56,318 nucleotides of DNA, from the NCBI GenBank assembly GCA_021820105.1, contig JAKAED010000005.1, positions 1 to 56,318 on the forward strand, in the 5' to 3' direction. Origin of the DNA: Actinomycetes bacterium (GTDB lineage: Bacteria; Actinomycetota; Thermoleophilia; Solirubrobacterales; Solirubrobacteraceae). The position numbers and the translations under genes are program-made. Shown here piece by piece: positions 35,234 to 44,502 of the stretch. The notes beneath the pieces were generated by a model, which saw only the letters and a list, made by a program, of their open reading frames with translations, ran no database searches and was not told where the DNA came from. The first letter of the stretch is position 1, and the number at the start of each line of letters is the position of its first letter.

Positions 35234-36697
35234 ATGTCCAGCATCGACGAGGAACCCCGCAGAGCGGCCGAGCTCGGCCATCTGCCCGGCGGGCACAGAT
35301 CGACATCCGCCGGCGCGCCCGGTGGACGGTACCGCAAGGTGAGCCCGCGCCGGCTCCTCATGGCGGCCGCGCTGGCGGCGGTCGCCGGCGTCAGCGCCTG
35401 CGGCGCGACCGCCGCGACGGCGACAGCCAAGAAGGCGTCCGCAGCGGCGGCGACCGATAACCCGTACGCGGGCAACATGACCTACTGGTACTGGGCCCAG
35501 AGTGACGCGCCCGGAGCCAACAAGTGGATGGCGTCGATGATCGCCAAGTACGAGAAGCTACACCCGAAGGTCCACATCAACCTCGTTCCTCAGGGTGACT
35601 CCACGCTCATCGGCGCGTTCACTGCCACCGCAGCGACCAAGAGCGGGCCGGACATTGCCACGCAATGGGCCACACTGCCCACGCTGACCCCCGCGTTCAA
35701 CGGGGACATCGCGCCGATCTCCGACTATGTCCCCAAGAAGGAGTGGTCCAAATGGATCGGAACCCAGGAGAACATGTGGAACGGCAAGCTCTGGGCGATG
35801 CCGCTCTACCTTCTGGGCTCGCCGATGGTGTGGAACAAGCAGATGTTCCGCAAAGCCGGCCTGAACCCCAACAAGCCCCCGACCGACTACGCGCAGTTGC
35901 TGAGCGATTGCAAGGCGCTGAGAGCCAAAGGCATCACGCCGATCGTCGCGGGTAACAAGGACGGGTTCATCGGCTCCTCGTTCCTGTCGTGGTCAGGCAA
36001 GGGCGACCTCAAGTCGCTGAAGGCCCTCCTGAACGTGCAGATCGGCAAGCAGAGCGCCAGCTCGCAGCTGTCGACCTTCTACAACCAGATGGCCACGCTG
36101 GTGAAGGATCGCTGCTTCAACAACGACATTGCGTCGCTCGGCGAGGTCCAGGGTTGGCAGCTGTTCCCCGAGAAGAAGGGCGCGATAACAATGAGCACCG
36201 ACGGGTTCGCTCTGCAGGCGGCAAAGGTGCTTGGTGACAAGAACGTCGGCGTTGCAGCTCCGCCGAACTTCGGCAACGGACCGCTCAAGAAGTACTACGA
36301 CACCACGCAGTCCTCAGACGAGTTCATCACGTCCTGGTCGCACCACAAGCGTGAGGCCGCGGCGTTCCTGGTCTGGCTGCACCAGCCGGCGAACCTGTCT
36401 GCCTGGTACAAGGACACGCAGGTGTTCCCGGCCGACAAGCGCTTCCCCGTCAGCAACGTCACCAACCCGATTGCGCGTAAGTTGTACAAGCTGGACATCA
36501 AGCCGTCCCTCTGGCTCGAGAACTACCTCGCACCTGAGGTCGACTCGAACGGAAGCCAGCCGGCCGGTGAGATGATCACCTCCGGCTCTGGAACGCCGTC
36601 ACAGGCGATCGCGACGTGGAATAGGGCGATCAGCGAGTGGAAGCTCGCCCACGCCGACGAGTACAAGAAATTCCAGCAGTGGGCACAAGGGTTCTAG
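35234..36697 (+). CDS. ABC sugar transporter, extracellular solute-binding lipoprotein (family 1)
   Basis: This 487-residue lipoprotein has a long N-terminal region followed by RRLLMAAALAAVAGVSACG. The lipobox VSAC fixes the lipidated cysteine at about residue 56. The mature protein has family 1 features: MTYWYWAQSD, YEKLHPKVHINLV, PDIATQWATLP, MPLYLLGSPMVWNKQMFRKAGL and AAFLVWLHQPAN near the end. It captures a sugar or related solute at the outer membrane face and delivers it to the adjacent permeases. ATG 35234 follows AAGGAGCG. It is the first gene of the importer operon. Confidence 0.92.
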   Translation: MSSIDEEPRRAAELGHLPGGHRSTSAGAPGGRYRKVSPRRLLMAAALAAVAGVSACGATAATATAKKASAAAATDNPYAGNMTYWYWAQSDAPGANKWMASMIAKYEKLHPKVHINLVPQGDSTLIGAFTATAATKSGPDIATQWATLPTLTPAFNGDIAPISDYVPKKEWSKWIGTQENMWNGKLWAMPLYLLGSPMVWNKQMFRKAGLNPNKPPTDYAQLLSDCKALRAKGITPIVAGNKDGFIGSSFLSWSGKGDLKSLKALLNVQIGKQSASSQLSTFYNQMATLVKDRCFNNDIASLGEVQGWQLFPEKKGAITMSTDGFALQAAKVLGDKNVGVAAPPNFGNGPLKKYYDTTQSSDEFITSWSHHKREAAAFLVWLHQPANLSAWYKDTQVFPADKRFPVSNVTNPIARKLYKLDIKPSLWLENYLAPEVDSNGSQPAGEMITSGSGTPSQAIATWNRAISEWKLAHADEYKKFQQWAQGF

Positions 36698-36720
36698 AGC
36701 CCCCCGCTGCAGGGATCACC

Positions 36721-37599
36721 GTGAATAGGCGGCGCCAGAGATGGCGCCGCCTATGGCCTTACGGGTTTGCTGGGCCGGCGATCGTCGCGATCGGCTTCAC
36801 GTTCCTCTACCCGCTGGTGCAGGTCATCCGGTACAGCTTCTACACCGGCTCGGCGGGCGACCAGATCTATGTTGGAACCGCGAACTACTCGTTCGTCTTC
36901 AACGACCCGACGTTTCGCATATCGCTGTTCAACAACCTCAAACTGCTCGCCACCGTGCCGGTTATGACAGCCCTGGCGCTGCTCATCGCGCTGATGCTCA
37001 ACGATCAGATCAGGGGATGGCGGCAGTACCGCGCGATCGTGTTCCTGCCCTTCATCCTGCCGGCAGCGGCCGTGGGCATCACGTTCTCCTTCCTGTTGGA
37101 GCGGAACGGGGGCATCAACACGCTGCTCTCTGACGTCGGACTCGGCTTCCTCGCGCAGGACTGGCTCGGCTCCCCGCACTTGGCGACGCCGTCGATCGGA
37201 GCCGTGATCATCTGGCAGCAGCTGGGTTTCGGCGTGGTCGTGTTCAGTGCTGCCCTGCTGGGGCTGCCGGCCGAGACCGTGGAGGCGGCCCAGATCGATG
37301 GAGCGAGCTGGTGGAAGATCCAGCGCCGGATCGTGATCCCTCAGATACGAGGCATCATCGAGTTCTTCGTTACGCTCGAGGCGATCACCGTGCTCTCGCA
37401 GGTGTTCACCTACGTCTACGTGCTCACTGCAGGTGGCCCGGCGGACTCGTCCAGCGTCCTCGAGTACTACATCTGGACCAACGGCTTCGCGCAGGGCTCC
37501 ACCGGGATCGCCTCAGCGGTGGCGGTGTTGATGCTCGGCATGGCCAGCGTCCTGATCGTGATCTACATGCGGCTGCACACAAGAAACGTGGAGATGTGA
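36721..37599 (+). CDS. ABC sugar transporter permease 1 (MalF type)
   Basis: This 292-residue membrane protein has six hydrophobic segments. The cytoplasmic EAA loop is EAAQIDGASWWKIQRRIVIP, the site that docks with the ATPase. GTG 36721 is preceded by CAGGGA at a suitable distance. The gap to the binding-protein stop is 23 bases, and its TGA overlaps the next ATG by one base. Confidence 0.92.
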   Translation: MNRRRQRWRRLWPYGFAGPAIVAIGFTFLYPLVQVIRYSFYTGSAGDQIYVGTANYSFVFNDPTFRISLFNNLKLLATVPVMTALALLIALMLNDQIRGWRQYRAIVFLPFILPAAAVGITFSFLLERNGGINTLLSDVGLGFLAQDWLGSPHLATPSIGAVIIWQQLGFGVVVFSAALLGLPAETVEAAQIDGASWWKIQRRIVIPQIRGIIEFFVTLEAITVLSQVFTYVYVLTAGGPADSSSVLEYYIWTNGFAQGSTGIASAVAVLMLGMASVLIVIYMRLHTRNVEM

Positions 37600-38426
37600 T
37601 GCGACGTCAGGTGAAGATCGGCGGAGTCCTACGCCAGGCTCTGATGCTGGTCATCTGCGCGATCTCGCTGTATCCGATCTGGTTTGCGATCCAGACCGCG
37701 CTGAAGACCAGCCGGGCTTACACGCTCAACCCAACGGGCTTTCCAGCCCACCCGACACTGCAGAACATCACCAACGTTCTGTTTCACCTGCCGGTGCCGA
37801 GGTGGGCGCTCAATAGTGCGCTCGTCACGCTCGGCTCGGTCGGAATCTCGACCATATTCGCGCTGCTCGCGGGGTATGCGATCGTGTTCGGGGGGGTGCG
37901 CGGGATGGGTTTCCTCCTGCGCGTGAACATCGGCCTGATGGTGGTGCCTCCCGTCACCCTGCTCGTCCCTATGTTCGTCCTGATGGTGAACCTCGGGCTG
38001 ATCAACACGCTTCCCTCGGTGATCATCTTCTACTCGGGCCTGATGGTGCCGTTCTCGGTGTTCTTCTTCGTCAACTTCTTCCGTCAGATCCCGGGGGAGC
38101 TGATCGAAGCCGCGACGGTCGACGGCTCGGGGCAGCTCACGACGCTGCGCCGCGTGGTGCTACCGATGTCGTTCGCGGCGACCTTCACGCTGGTGATCGT
38201 CAACGCGATCTGGGCATGGACCGAGCTGCTGATCGCGCTCGTGTTCCTCCAGAACGAGGGGAGGCTGACCCTGATGGCCGGTCTGACGCAGTTTCAGGGC
38301 CGCTACACCATTGACCAGCCGCTCGTGCTCGCCGCTGTATTGATGGCGATCGTGCCGGTTGTACTCATATATCTGGCCGGCCAGCGGTTCTTCATCCGCG
38401 GGCTGACCGCCGGCATTGGAAAGTAG
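37599..38426 (+). CDS. ABC sugar transporter permease 2 (MalG type)
   Basis: This 275-residue membrane protein of the MalG branch has about six hydrophobic segments. The EAA loop is EAATVDGSGQLTTLRRVVLP. The QGRYTIDQPLVLAA segment before the last helix and the C-terminal FIRGLTAGIGK are typical of this subunit. It starts within the stop of permease 1 (TGATG), so translation is coupled. Confidence 0.92.
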   Translation: MRRQVKIGGVLRQALMLVICAISLYPIWFAIQTALKTSRAYTLNPTGFPAHPTLQNITNVLFHLPVPRWALNSALVTLGSVGISTIFALLAGYAIVFGGVRGMGFLLRVNIGLMVVPPVTLLVPMFVLMVNLGLINTLPSVIIFYSGLMVPFSVFFFVNFFRQIPGELIEAATVDGSGQLTTLRRVVLPMSFAATFTLVIVNAIWAWTELLIALVFLQNEGRLTLMAGLTQFQGRYTIDQPLVLAAVLMAIVPVVLIYLAGQRFFIRGLTAGIGK

Positions 38427-38433
38427 GCAGGGG

Positions 38434-39594
<1,161 letters not shown>

Positions 39595-39612
39595 ATCCGG
39601 GGAAGTGCTCGG

Positions 39613-39650
39613 GCGCCTGAGCGTGCACGGCCCGTCGGCGGATCAGGCGC
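39613..39650. terminator. possible bidirectional terminator between ATPase and SDR genes
   Basis: GCGCCTGA (39613-39620) and TCAGGCGC (39643-39650) are perfect 8-bp arms with a 22-base loop between convergent genes. The right arm includes the SDR stop codon. Confidence 0.4.
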
Positions 39651-40401
39651 TCTCGGGGAGCACCTGACCGCCGTCGACCACCAGCGTCTGCCCGGTTATG
39701 TAGCCGGCTTCCGGCGCTGCGAGAAACCGGACGGCCCAGCCCACATCCTCCGGGTCGCCGAAGCGACCGAGCGGGATCGCGGCCAGCATCGCGGCCTCGT
39801 GCTCCGGACCGAGATCGTCGAAACCCGGCGTACGGATGTTGCCCGGCAGGACCGCGTTGATCGTGATGCCGGCGTCGGCCACCTCCAACGCGCCGCAGCG
39901 CATGAACCCGAGCATCGCCGCTTTGGAGGAGCCGTAGTGCGAGTAGCCGCGCTGGCCGACCAGGGAGCCCGTGATGGACGACGTCAGGACGATCCGACCG
40001 TAGTTGCGCTCTCGCATCGCTGGTAGGCAGGCCTGCACGGCGAACACCGAACCACGGACGTTGACGGCCATCAGCTCGTCGAACGTGTCAGGACGGAGCT
40101 CGTTGAGCGGAACATGCGGATAGATGCCGGCGTTGGCGGCGAGAATGTCGATCCTGCCGAAACGCTCGATCGTGCGAGCCGCGAGCGACCTCAGGTCCTC
40201 GTCACTGGTGACATCAACCTTCGCGGTCATCACATGCTCGCCCGTGGGGTCGAGCGTGTTGGCAGCGGCGTCCGCAGCTGTCTGATCCACGTCCGCGAGC
40301 ACGACGGTGGCGCCCTCCGCCCGCAGGACAGAGGCGATGCCGACGCCGATGCCCTTGGCAGCTCCAGTGATGATCGCGACCTGTCCGTTTAGCAGTTGCA
40401 T
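39643..40401 (-). CDS. short-chain dehydrogenase/reductase, probably sugar dehydrogenase
   Basis: This 252-residue classical SDR has the cofactor motif TGAAKGIG (about 13-20), then an acidic residue in VLADVD that favours NAD, NAG at about 90, the catalytic Ser in VLTSSITGS and YSHYGSSK with Tyr and Lys, and PGNIRTPG. ATG 40401 is chosen because GCGAGGAACAG precedes it and the upstream frame is not SDR-like. In the catabolic island it may oxidise an aldose or a hydroxy-acid intermediate; the exact substrate is not readable. It is divergent from the GntR gene and convergent with the ATPase gene. Confidence 0.9.
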   Translation of the reverse strand: MQLLNGQVAIITGAAKGIGVGIASVLRAEGATVVLADVDQTAADAAANTLDPTGEHVMTAKVDVTSDEDLRSLAARTIERFGRIDILAANAGIYPHVPLNELRPDTFDELMAVNVRGSVFAVQACLPAMRERNYGRIVLTSSITGSLVGQRGYSHYGSSKAAMLGFMRCGALEVADAGITINAVLPGNIRTPGFDDLGPEHEAAMLAAIPLGRFGDPEDVGWAVRFLAAPEAGYITGQTLVVDGGQVLPESA

Positions 40402-40559
40402 CTGTTCCTCGCTGCGGCTGCCGGCAATCGAGAGCGATGCAGGCCGCCGGTTAGGTTGTTGTGGCCCGCTGGCGCGCTGATCGTGACGATCGCAGTGAGC
40501 TTTGGACGTTCGCTGCGACGAGTACCAGGGCTCCGGCTCGCCTCCAGCATGGAGGACTG

Positions 40560-40593
40560 ATGGTATAATGCCACATTGCACACGTGACGTCAA
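40560..40593. promoter_or_regulatory. overlapping divergent promoters and operator, SDR/GntR
   Basis: For the SDR (minus strand), TTGACG (complement of 40588-40593) and CATTAT (complement of 40565-40570) are separated by 17 bases. For GntR (plus strand), TATAAT lies at 40564-40569 without a good -35. The operator motif at 40560-40572 (reverse complement GGCATTATACCAT) and the ACATTGCAC half-site at 40573-40581 cover both, so the regulator could repress itself and the SDR together. Confidence 0.6.
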
Positions 40594-40731
40594 ACGTCTT
40601 GCGCGCCCAGTAGTCTGTTCGAATGGCAGCCTGATCCTGAGAGTCCGATCATCGCCTCCACCGCCAGCCACATAGTCACGATCAGCGCCGGGAGCCTCCG
40701 CGACCAAGTCCGCCGCGCGCTCGAGGCCGCG

Positions 40732-41331
40732 ATGGTGTCGGGGGAGTTGGCTCCAGGTGAGCTCTACTCCGCCCCGGTCTTGGGGGAGCGCTTCGGCGTT
40801 TCAGCGACGCCTGTTCGCGAGGCGATGCTCGACCTCGCCAAGGACGGTTTCGTGGCGGCCGAGCGCAACCGCGGCTTCCGGGTGCTCGAGATGACGGATG
40901 CCGACCTGGACGAGATTTCAGAGATCAGACTGCTGCTCGAGGTGCCCTCGACGGTCGAGGTGTCCCGCACTATCAGTGAAGAGGCGCTCGATCAGTTGAG
41001 CAGGATCGCTGACGAGATCGTGCGTGCTGCCACGGTCGGAGACCTGATCGAGTACCTCGACGTGGATCGGCGCTACCACGTGGAACTCATATCCCAGCTC
41101 GGTAACCATCGGCTTACCGAGCTCGTCGACCGGCTGCGCCGGCAAACCCGGCTGCCGGGACTCGATGGTCTCCTCAGCGCCGGGCGTTTGGTCGAGTCAG
41201 CCGAAGAGCATCACCTCCTGATCAGCGCGATGCGCGCTCGCGATACCGCTCGCACGAAGAGCCTGATCACGTCGCACATCAGACACACCCGCGGGATCTG
41301 GGTGGGGCGCTCAGAGCCTAACCCGGCGTGA
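40732..41331 (+). CDS. GntR-family (FCD) transcriptional regulator
   Basis: The protein has an N-terminal winged helix-turn-helix (PVLGERFGVSATPVREAMLDL, in part, then GFVAAERNRGFRVLEM) and a C-terminal all-helical FCD domain. Metal-ligand-type residues appear in DVDRRYHVELI, EEHHLLISA and HIRHTRGIW. The ATG at 40732 gives 199 residues but cuts the first helix. The conserved LRDQVRRALEAA continues upstream in frame without a stop to 40585, where no ATG, GTG or TTG exists; only CTG 40615 or ATA/ATC codons are available. A non-standard start is therefore likely. FCD regulators bind sugar acids and similar ligands, which fits the island. Confidence 0.88.
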   Translation: MVSGELAPGELYSAPVLGERFGVSATPVREAMLDLAKDGFVAAERNRGFRVLEMTDADLDEISEIRLLLEVPSTVEVSRTISEEALDQLSRIADEIVRAATVGDLIEYLDVDRRYHVELISQLGNHRLTELVDRLRRQTRLPGLDGLLSAGRLVESAEEHHLLISAMRARDTARTKSLITSHIRHTRGIWVGRSEPNPA

Positions 41332-42694
41332 TCGTCACAGTGCGAGTCGTCGAGTAGAAGTCCAGGGCGGCCTGACCCTGCTCTCTCGGGCCGTGGCTCG
41401 AGTCCTTCTCCCCGCCGAACGGGGCGTAGAAGTCGACGCCGGTGCTCGGGGAATTGACCTTCACCAGGCCGGTGTCACAACCGGCTACGGCGTACAGGAT
41501 GCTGTGCAGGTCCTGGCCGTGGATAGAGGTGACCAGTCCATACGGCACGCTGCGGGTGATCGCCAGCGCCTGCTCGACGTCCTCAGCGTGCAGCAGGAGT
41601 GCGAGCGGCCCGAAGGTTTCCTCGCGGGCAAGCGGATCTGTGGGGTCTAGACCGGTCAGGAGTGCCGGTGGCGCGTACCAGCCTTCACCCTCCGGTGCCG
41701 GCCCGCTGGCCAGCACCGTTGCACCGCGGGCGACCCCGTCCGCTGCGGCGGACATGACGGAGTCGCGGGCGCTGCTGGTGATCACCGGACCCACGACGCT
41801 GGCGGCATCCTCTGGCGCCGCGTCGGGCAGGTTACGGATTGCTGTGACCAGCGCGTCGACGAACTCGACCTGGTCGCCGACCACGACAACCCGCCTGGTG
41901 GCGGTGCACTTCTGGCCGGCATAGCCCATGGCGGCTCCCGCGATCATGCGCGCTGTGCTCTCCGGATCGGCGCTGGGCAGCACGATGGCTGCGTTCTGGC
42001 CGCCCATCTCACATTGCGCCGGAATCGTGCGCTCCGCTGCGCGCATCGCGACCGACCGTCCGACTGCGCGCGAACCTGTGAACGACACCACGTCGGCACC
42101 GGCGATCAATGCCTCGGCCGTCTCGGCGTGCCCGTGCATCACGGTGAACAGTCCTGCCGGCAGCTCCGCTTCGAGCACCTCGCACAGCAGTGCGGCGCAC
42201 GCGGGCGACTCCGGGGACGGCTTGAGGATGACCGCGTTGCCGGCCGCAAGCGCGGGCGCAGCCTTCCAGGCTGGAATCGCCAGCGGGAAGTTCCAGGGTG
42301 TGATCAGCCCGGCGACACCGTGCGGACGTCGCTCGCTATAGAGCAAGCCGGTCAGCGAAGGTGGGTACTGATCGCCGATGGCTGCGAAGCACGACTGTGC
42401 GTAGTAGCTGAGGATCGAGATCGTCCGAGCCACCTCGCCCCGAGCCTCGGTGAGCGGCTTGCCGACCTCACGGACGACGAGTGCTGTCGCCTGATCGCTG
42501 CGGGCGAGCAGACGTTCCGCGGCGCCGGCCAGAGCCTGCGCTCGCGCCGGTGCCCCTGCGGCCCACCACTCATGCTGGGCGGACCGGGCTCGGGCGAACG
42601 CGGCGGGGATGACGGACGCTGGGGTTGTCGGGTATTCGCCGACGATCTCCCCAGGGGCCTGGGGAGAGAGGCTGATGAGGCTCTGGGCGCTCAT
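41318..42694 (-). CDS. aldehyde dehydrogenase, probably 2-oxoglutarate semialdehyde dehydrogenase
   Basis: This 458-residue enzyme has the ALDH motifs TPWNFPLAIPAWKAAPALAAGN, KPSPESP, VSFTGSRAVGRSVA, CEMGGQNAAIV with the catalytic Glu, GYAGQKCTATRR with the catalytic Cys, EETFGPLALL and APFGGEKDSSHGPREQG. EMGGQN and the GEKDSS end are seen in semialdehyde dehydrogenases of sugar-acid and hydroxyproline pathways. It would oxidise 2-oxoglutarate semialdehyde to 2-oxoglutarate. It overlaps the DapA-family gene by 4 bases and the convergent GntR gene by 14 bases. Confidence 0.9.
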   Translation of the reverse strand: MSAQSLISLSPQAPGEIVGEYPTTPASVIPAAFARARSAQHEWWAAGAPARAQALAGAAERLLARSDQATALVVREVGKPLTEARGEVARTISILSYYAQSCFAAIGDQYPPSLTGLLYSERRPHGVAGLITPWNFPLAIPAWKAAPALAAGNAVILKPSPESPACAALLCEVLEAELPAGLFTVMHGHAETAEALIAGADVVSFTGSRAVGRSVAMRAAERTIPAQCEMGGQNAAIVLPSADPESTARMIAGAAMGYAGQKCTATRRVVVVGDQVEFVDALVTAIRNLPDAAPEDAASVVGPVITSSARDSVMSAAADGVARGATVLASGPAPEGEGWYAPPALLTGLDPTDPLAREETFGPLALLLHAEDVEQALAITRSVPYGLVTSIHGQDLHSILYAVAGCDTGLVKVNSPSTGVDFYAPFGGEKDSSHGPREQGQAALDFYSTTRTVTITPG

Positions 42695-43584
42695 TGCATA
42701 CCGCTCGCCAGCGCGGATTCGGTCAGCCGCCGGATCTCCGCCTCCTGTTGATCGGACAGGCGCACGCGCGGAGGCCGTGTCGGCCCTCCGCGGAGGCCGA
42801 CGATGTCCATGGAGAGCTTGATCGCCTGGACGAACTCCGTCCGCGAGTCCCACCGCAGAAGCGGATGCAGAGCGCTGTAGAGCGGCATGGCGGTGTCGAG
42901 GTCCAGGGAGATTGCGGCGTGGTATAGAGCGATGCAAGATCGAGGGAATGCGCTCGTGTAGCCCGAGACCCACCCCTTGGCGCCTGCCAGCGCCACCTCG
43001 AGGACGGTGTCGTCCGAGCCGATCAGCACGTCGAGTCCGGGCGACAGTTCGCGGATCGCGTACGCGCGGCGAGGGTCGCCGGCGAACTCCTTGACGCCCA
43101 CGATCAGGCCGTCGCCGTGGAGGTTCGCCAGCAGCTCAGGGGTCAGATCGACCTTGGTGTCCAGCGGGTTGTTGTAGGCGATGACCGGGAGGCCAACGGC
43201 GGCGATCGCCCGGTAGTGGTCCAAGACACTGCGAACGTCCGCCCTGTAGGCGTTGGGTGGTAGCGCCATCACCGCGGGGGCTCCGAGTTCCGCAGCCTGT
43301 TCGGTCCAGCGCACCGCCTCACGAGCGCCATAGGCGCCAACGGCGGGGATCACCGCAAAGCCAGGAGGCGCGGCCGACACGGCGGTCGAGATCAACCGTG
43401 CGCGCTCACCCTCGGTAAGGGTCTGATACTCGCCCAGCGACCCGTTCGGCGTGATGCCGTCGCAGCCCGCCTCCGCGAGCCAGGCGACGTGACCTGCGTA
43501 CGCGTCGTAGTCCACATTCAATTCGGCATCGAGGCTCAGCGGGTTTGCCACCAGAACTCCATGCCATGGTTGCCTATCGGTCAT
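42691..43584 (-). CDS. DapA-family lyase/dehydratase (keto-deoxy sugar acid or hydroxyproline-pathway type)
   Basis: This 297-residue TIM-barrel enzyme of the dihydrodipicolinate synthase/N-acetylneuraminate lyase family has the Schiff-base lysine in VGVKEFAGD and the active-site tyrosine in VIAYNNP. The substrate loop is GITPNGSLGEYQTLT (GSLGE in place of the usual GTTGE). It could be a keto-deoxy-sugar-acid dehydratase making 2-oxoglutarate semialdehyde, or a pyrroline-4-hydroxy-2-carboxylate deaminase, which makes the same product. The sequence style resembles the second, the neighbours the first. ATG 43584 follows AGGAGGG. Confidence 0.88.
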   Translation of the reverse strand: MTDRQPWHGVLVANPLSLDAELNVDYDAYAGHVAWLAEAGCDGITPNGSLGEYQTLTEGERARLISTAVSAAPPGFAVIPAVGAYGAREAVRWTEQAAELGAPAVMALPPNAYRADVRSVLDHYRAIAAVGLPVIAYNNPLDTKVDLTPELLANLHGDGLIVGVKEFAGDPRRAYAIRELSPGLDVLIGSDDTVLEVALAGAKGWVSGYTSAFPRSCIALYHAAISLDLDTAMPLYSALHPLLRWDSRTEFVQAIKLSMDIVGLRGGPTRPPRVRLSDQQEAEIRRLTESALASGMQ

Positions 43585-43593
43585 CGTTCCCTC

Positions 43594-44502
43594 CTAACGG
43601 TCGCGGTCGCTCGGGAGGAGCGAACGGTGAATCGAGCAAGTGCCGGTGTGCAGTGGGTTTGAGACCTGCGCGACGCCGCAATGGGCTCCGATGCCCATGA
43701 TGATCGCGGCCTCATCGCCGGTCAGCCGCCAGTCGTCTTCCAGCCACGCCTTCAGCGCGCGAAAGGCCTGGCGGCAGGCTTCGGTCAATGAGAGCGCTGA
43801 GACGATCGTTCCCACGATCTCGTTGGTCCGGATCCGCGGTGTCGTCATCGAGCGTGGTCTGGGCACCGGTGTTGCGGTGGCCACGATCCTCAGTCCGACC
43901 TCAGGCGCGGAGACAACCTCGCCGGCTCCAATCGCTGCCTTTCCATCGCCGAAGTACAGGCAGGCGCCGTCCACCTCGACCGGCAGCGTGACGGTGGTCC
44001 CGGCTGTGATCTCCTGCACGTCGAGGTTGCCGCCGTAGTCACCCTCGCGCCGGCTCAGCACGGTCTCGCGCCCCGGCGCGGTGGCCAGGCAGCCGATCAG
44101 CGGACGCGCTGGCACGGTCCAGCCCTCGGCGATCCGTATCGAGCTGTCCTGAACCGGCACGAGCACCACGTGGTCCTCCTCTCCCCACCAGTCCTGCGGT
44201 GAGCTCGAGGTGCAGCGACTGACCACTATGTGGCCAGGCGTGGTGACGTCGAGTTCCATGATCGCGATGTCAACCGCCTGGCCGGGCCGTGCGCCGCTGA
44301 CGGCGATGGGTCCCGTCACGCCATTCAGGTTCTCGTCTACCCAGGCGATGTTCTCAGCCGTGTAACCGCTGGGATCGCTGAACCTGCCCGTGAAGCAGTC
44401 CGCGGTGAGAACCGTGAACGGCTCGCCCGGAGCCACCTCCCCGATGATCGGGTGCTCCGGGCTGTAGGTGTACTTGATCTCGTCGGGTCCGAAGGTCTGC
44501 AT
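43594..44502 (-). CDS. acetamidase/formamidase family hydrolase
   Basis: This 302-residue protein has the FmdA/AmdA family segments GEPFTVLTADCFTGRF, LNGVTGPIAVSGARPGQAVDI, CLATAPGRE, YGGNLDVQEI, LYFGDGKAAIGAGEV and the late IGAHCGVAQVSNP. Family members hydrolyse small amides. In this sugar-acid operon no amide substrate is obvious, and no SMP-30-type lactonase is seen, so it may hydrolyse a sugar lactone or amide. This is inference. ATG 44502 overlaps the enolase-superfamily stop by one base (TGATG), so it is certainly part of the operon. Confidence 0.87.
   Translation of the reverse strand: MQTFGPDEIKYTYSPEHPIIGEVAPGEPFTVLTADCFTGRFSDPSGYTAENIAWVDENLNGVTGPIAVSGARPGQAVDIAIMELDVTTPGHIVVSRCTSSSPQDWWGEEDHVVLVPVQDSSIRIAEGWTVPARPLIGCLATAPGRETVLSRREGDYGGNLDVQEITAGTTVTLPVEVDGACLYFGDGKAAIGAGEVVSAPEVGLRIVATATPVPRPRSMTTPRIRTNEIVGTIVSALSLTEACRQAFRALKAWLEDDWRLTGDEAAIIMGIGAHCGVAQVSNPLHTGTCSIHRSLLPSDRDR

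Noticed and set aside
34866-35306. Several overlapping 80-146-residue frames upstream of the importer
   Set aside because: They overlap in both strands, lack ribosome binding sites and domains, and cover the predicted importer promoter.
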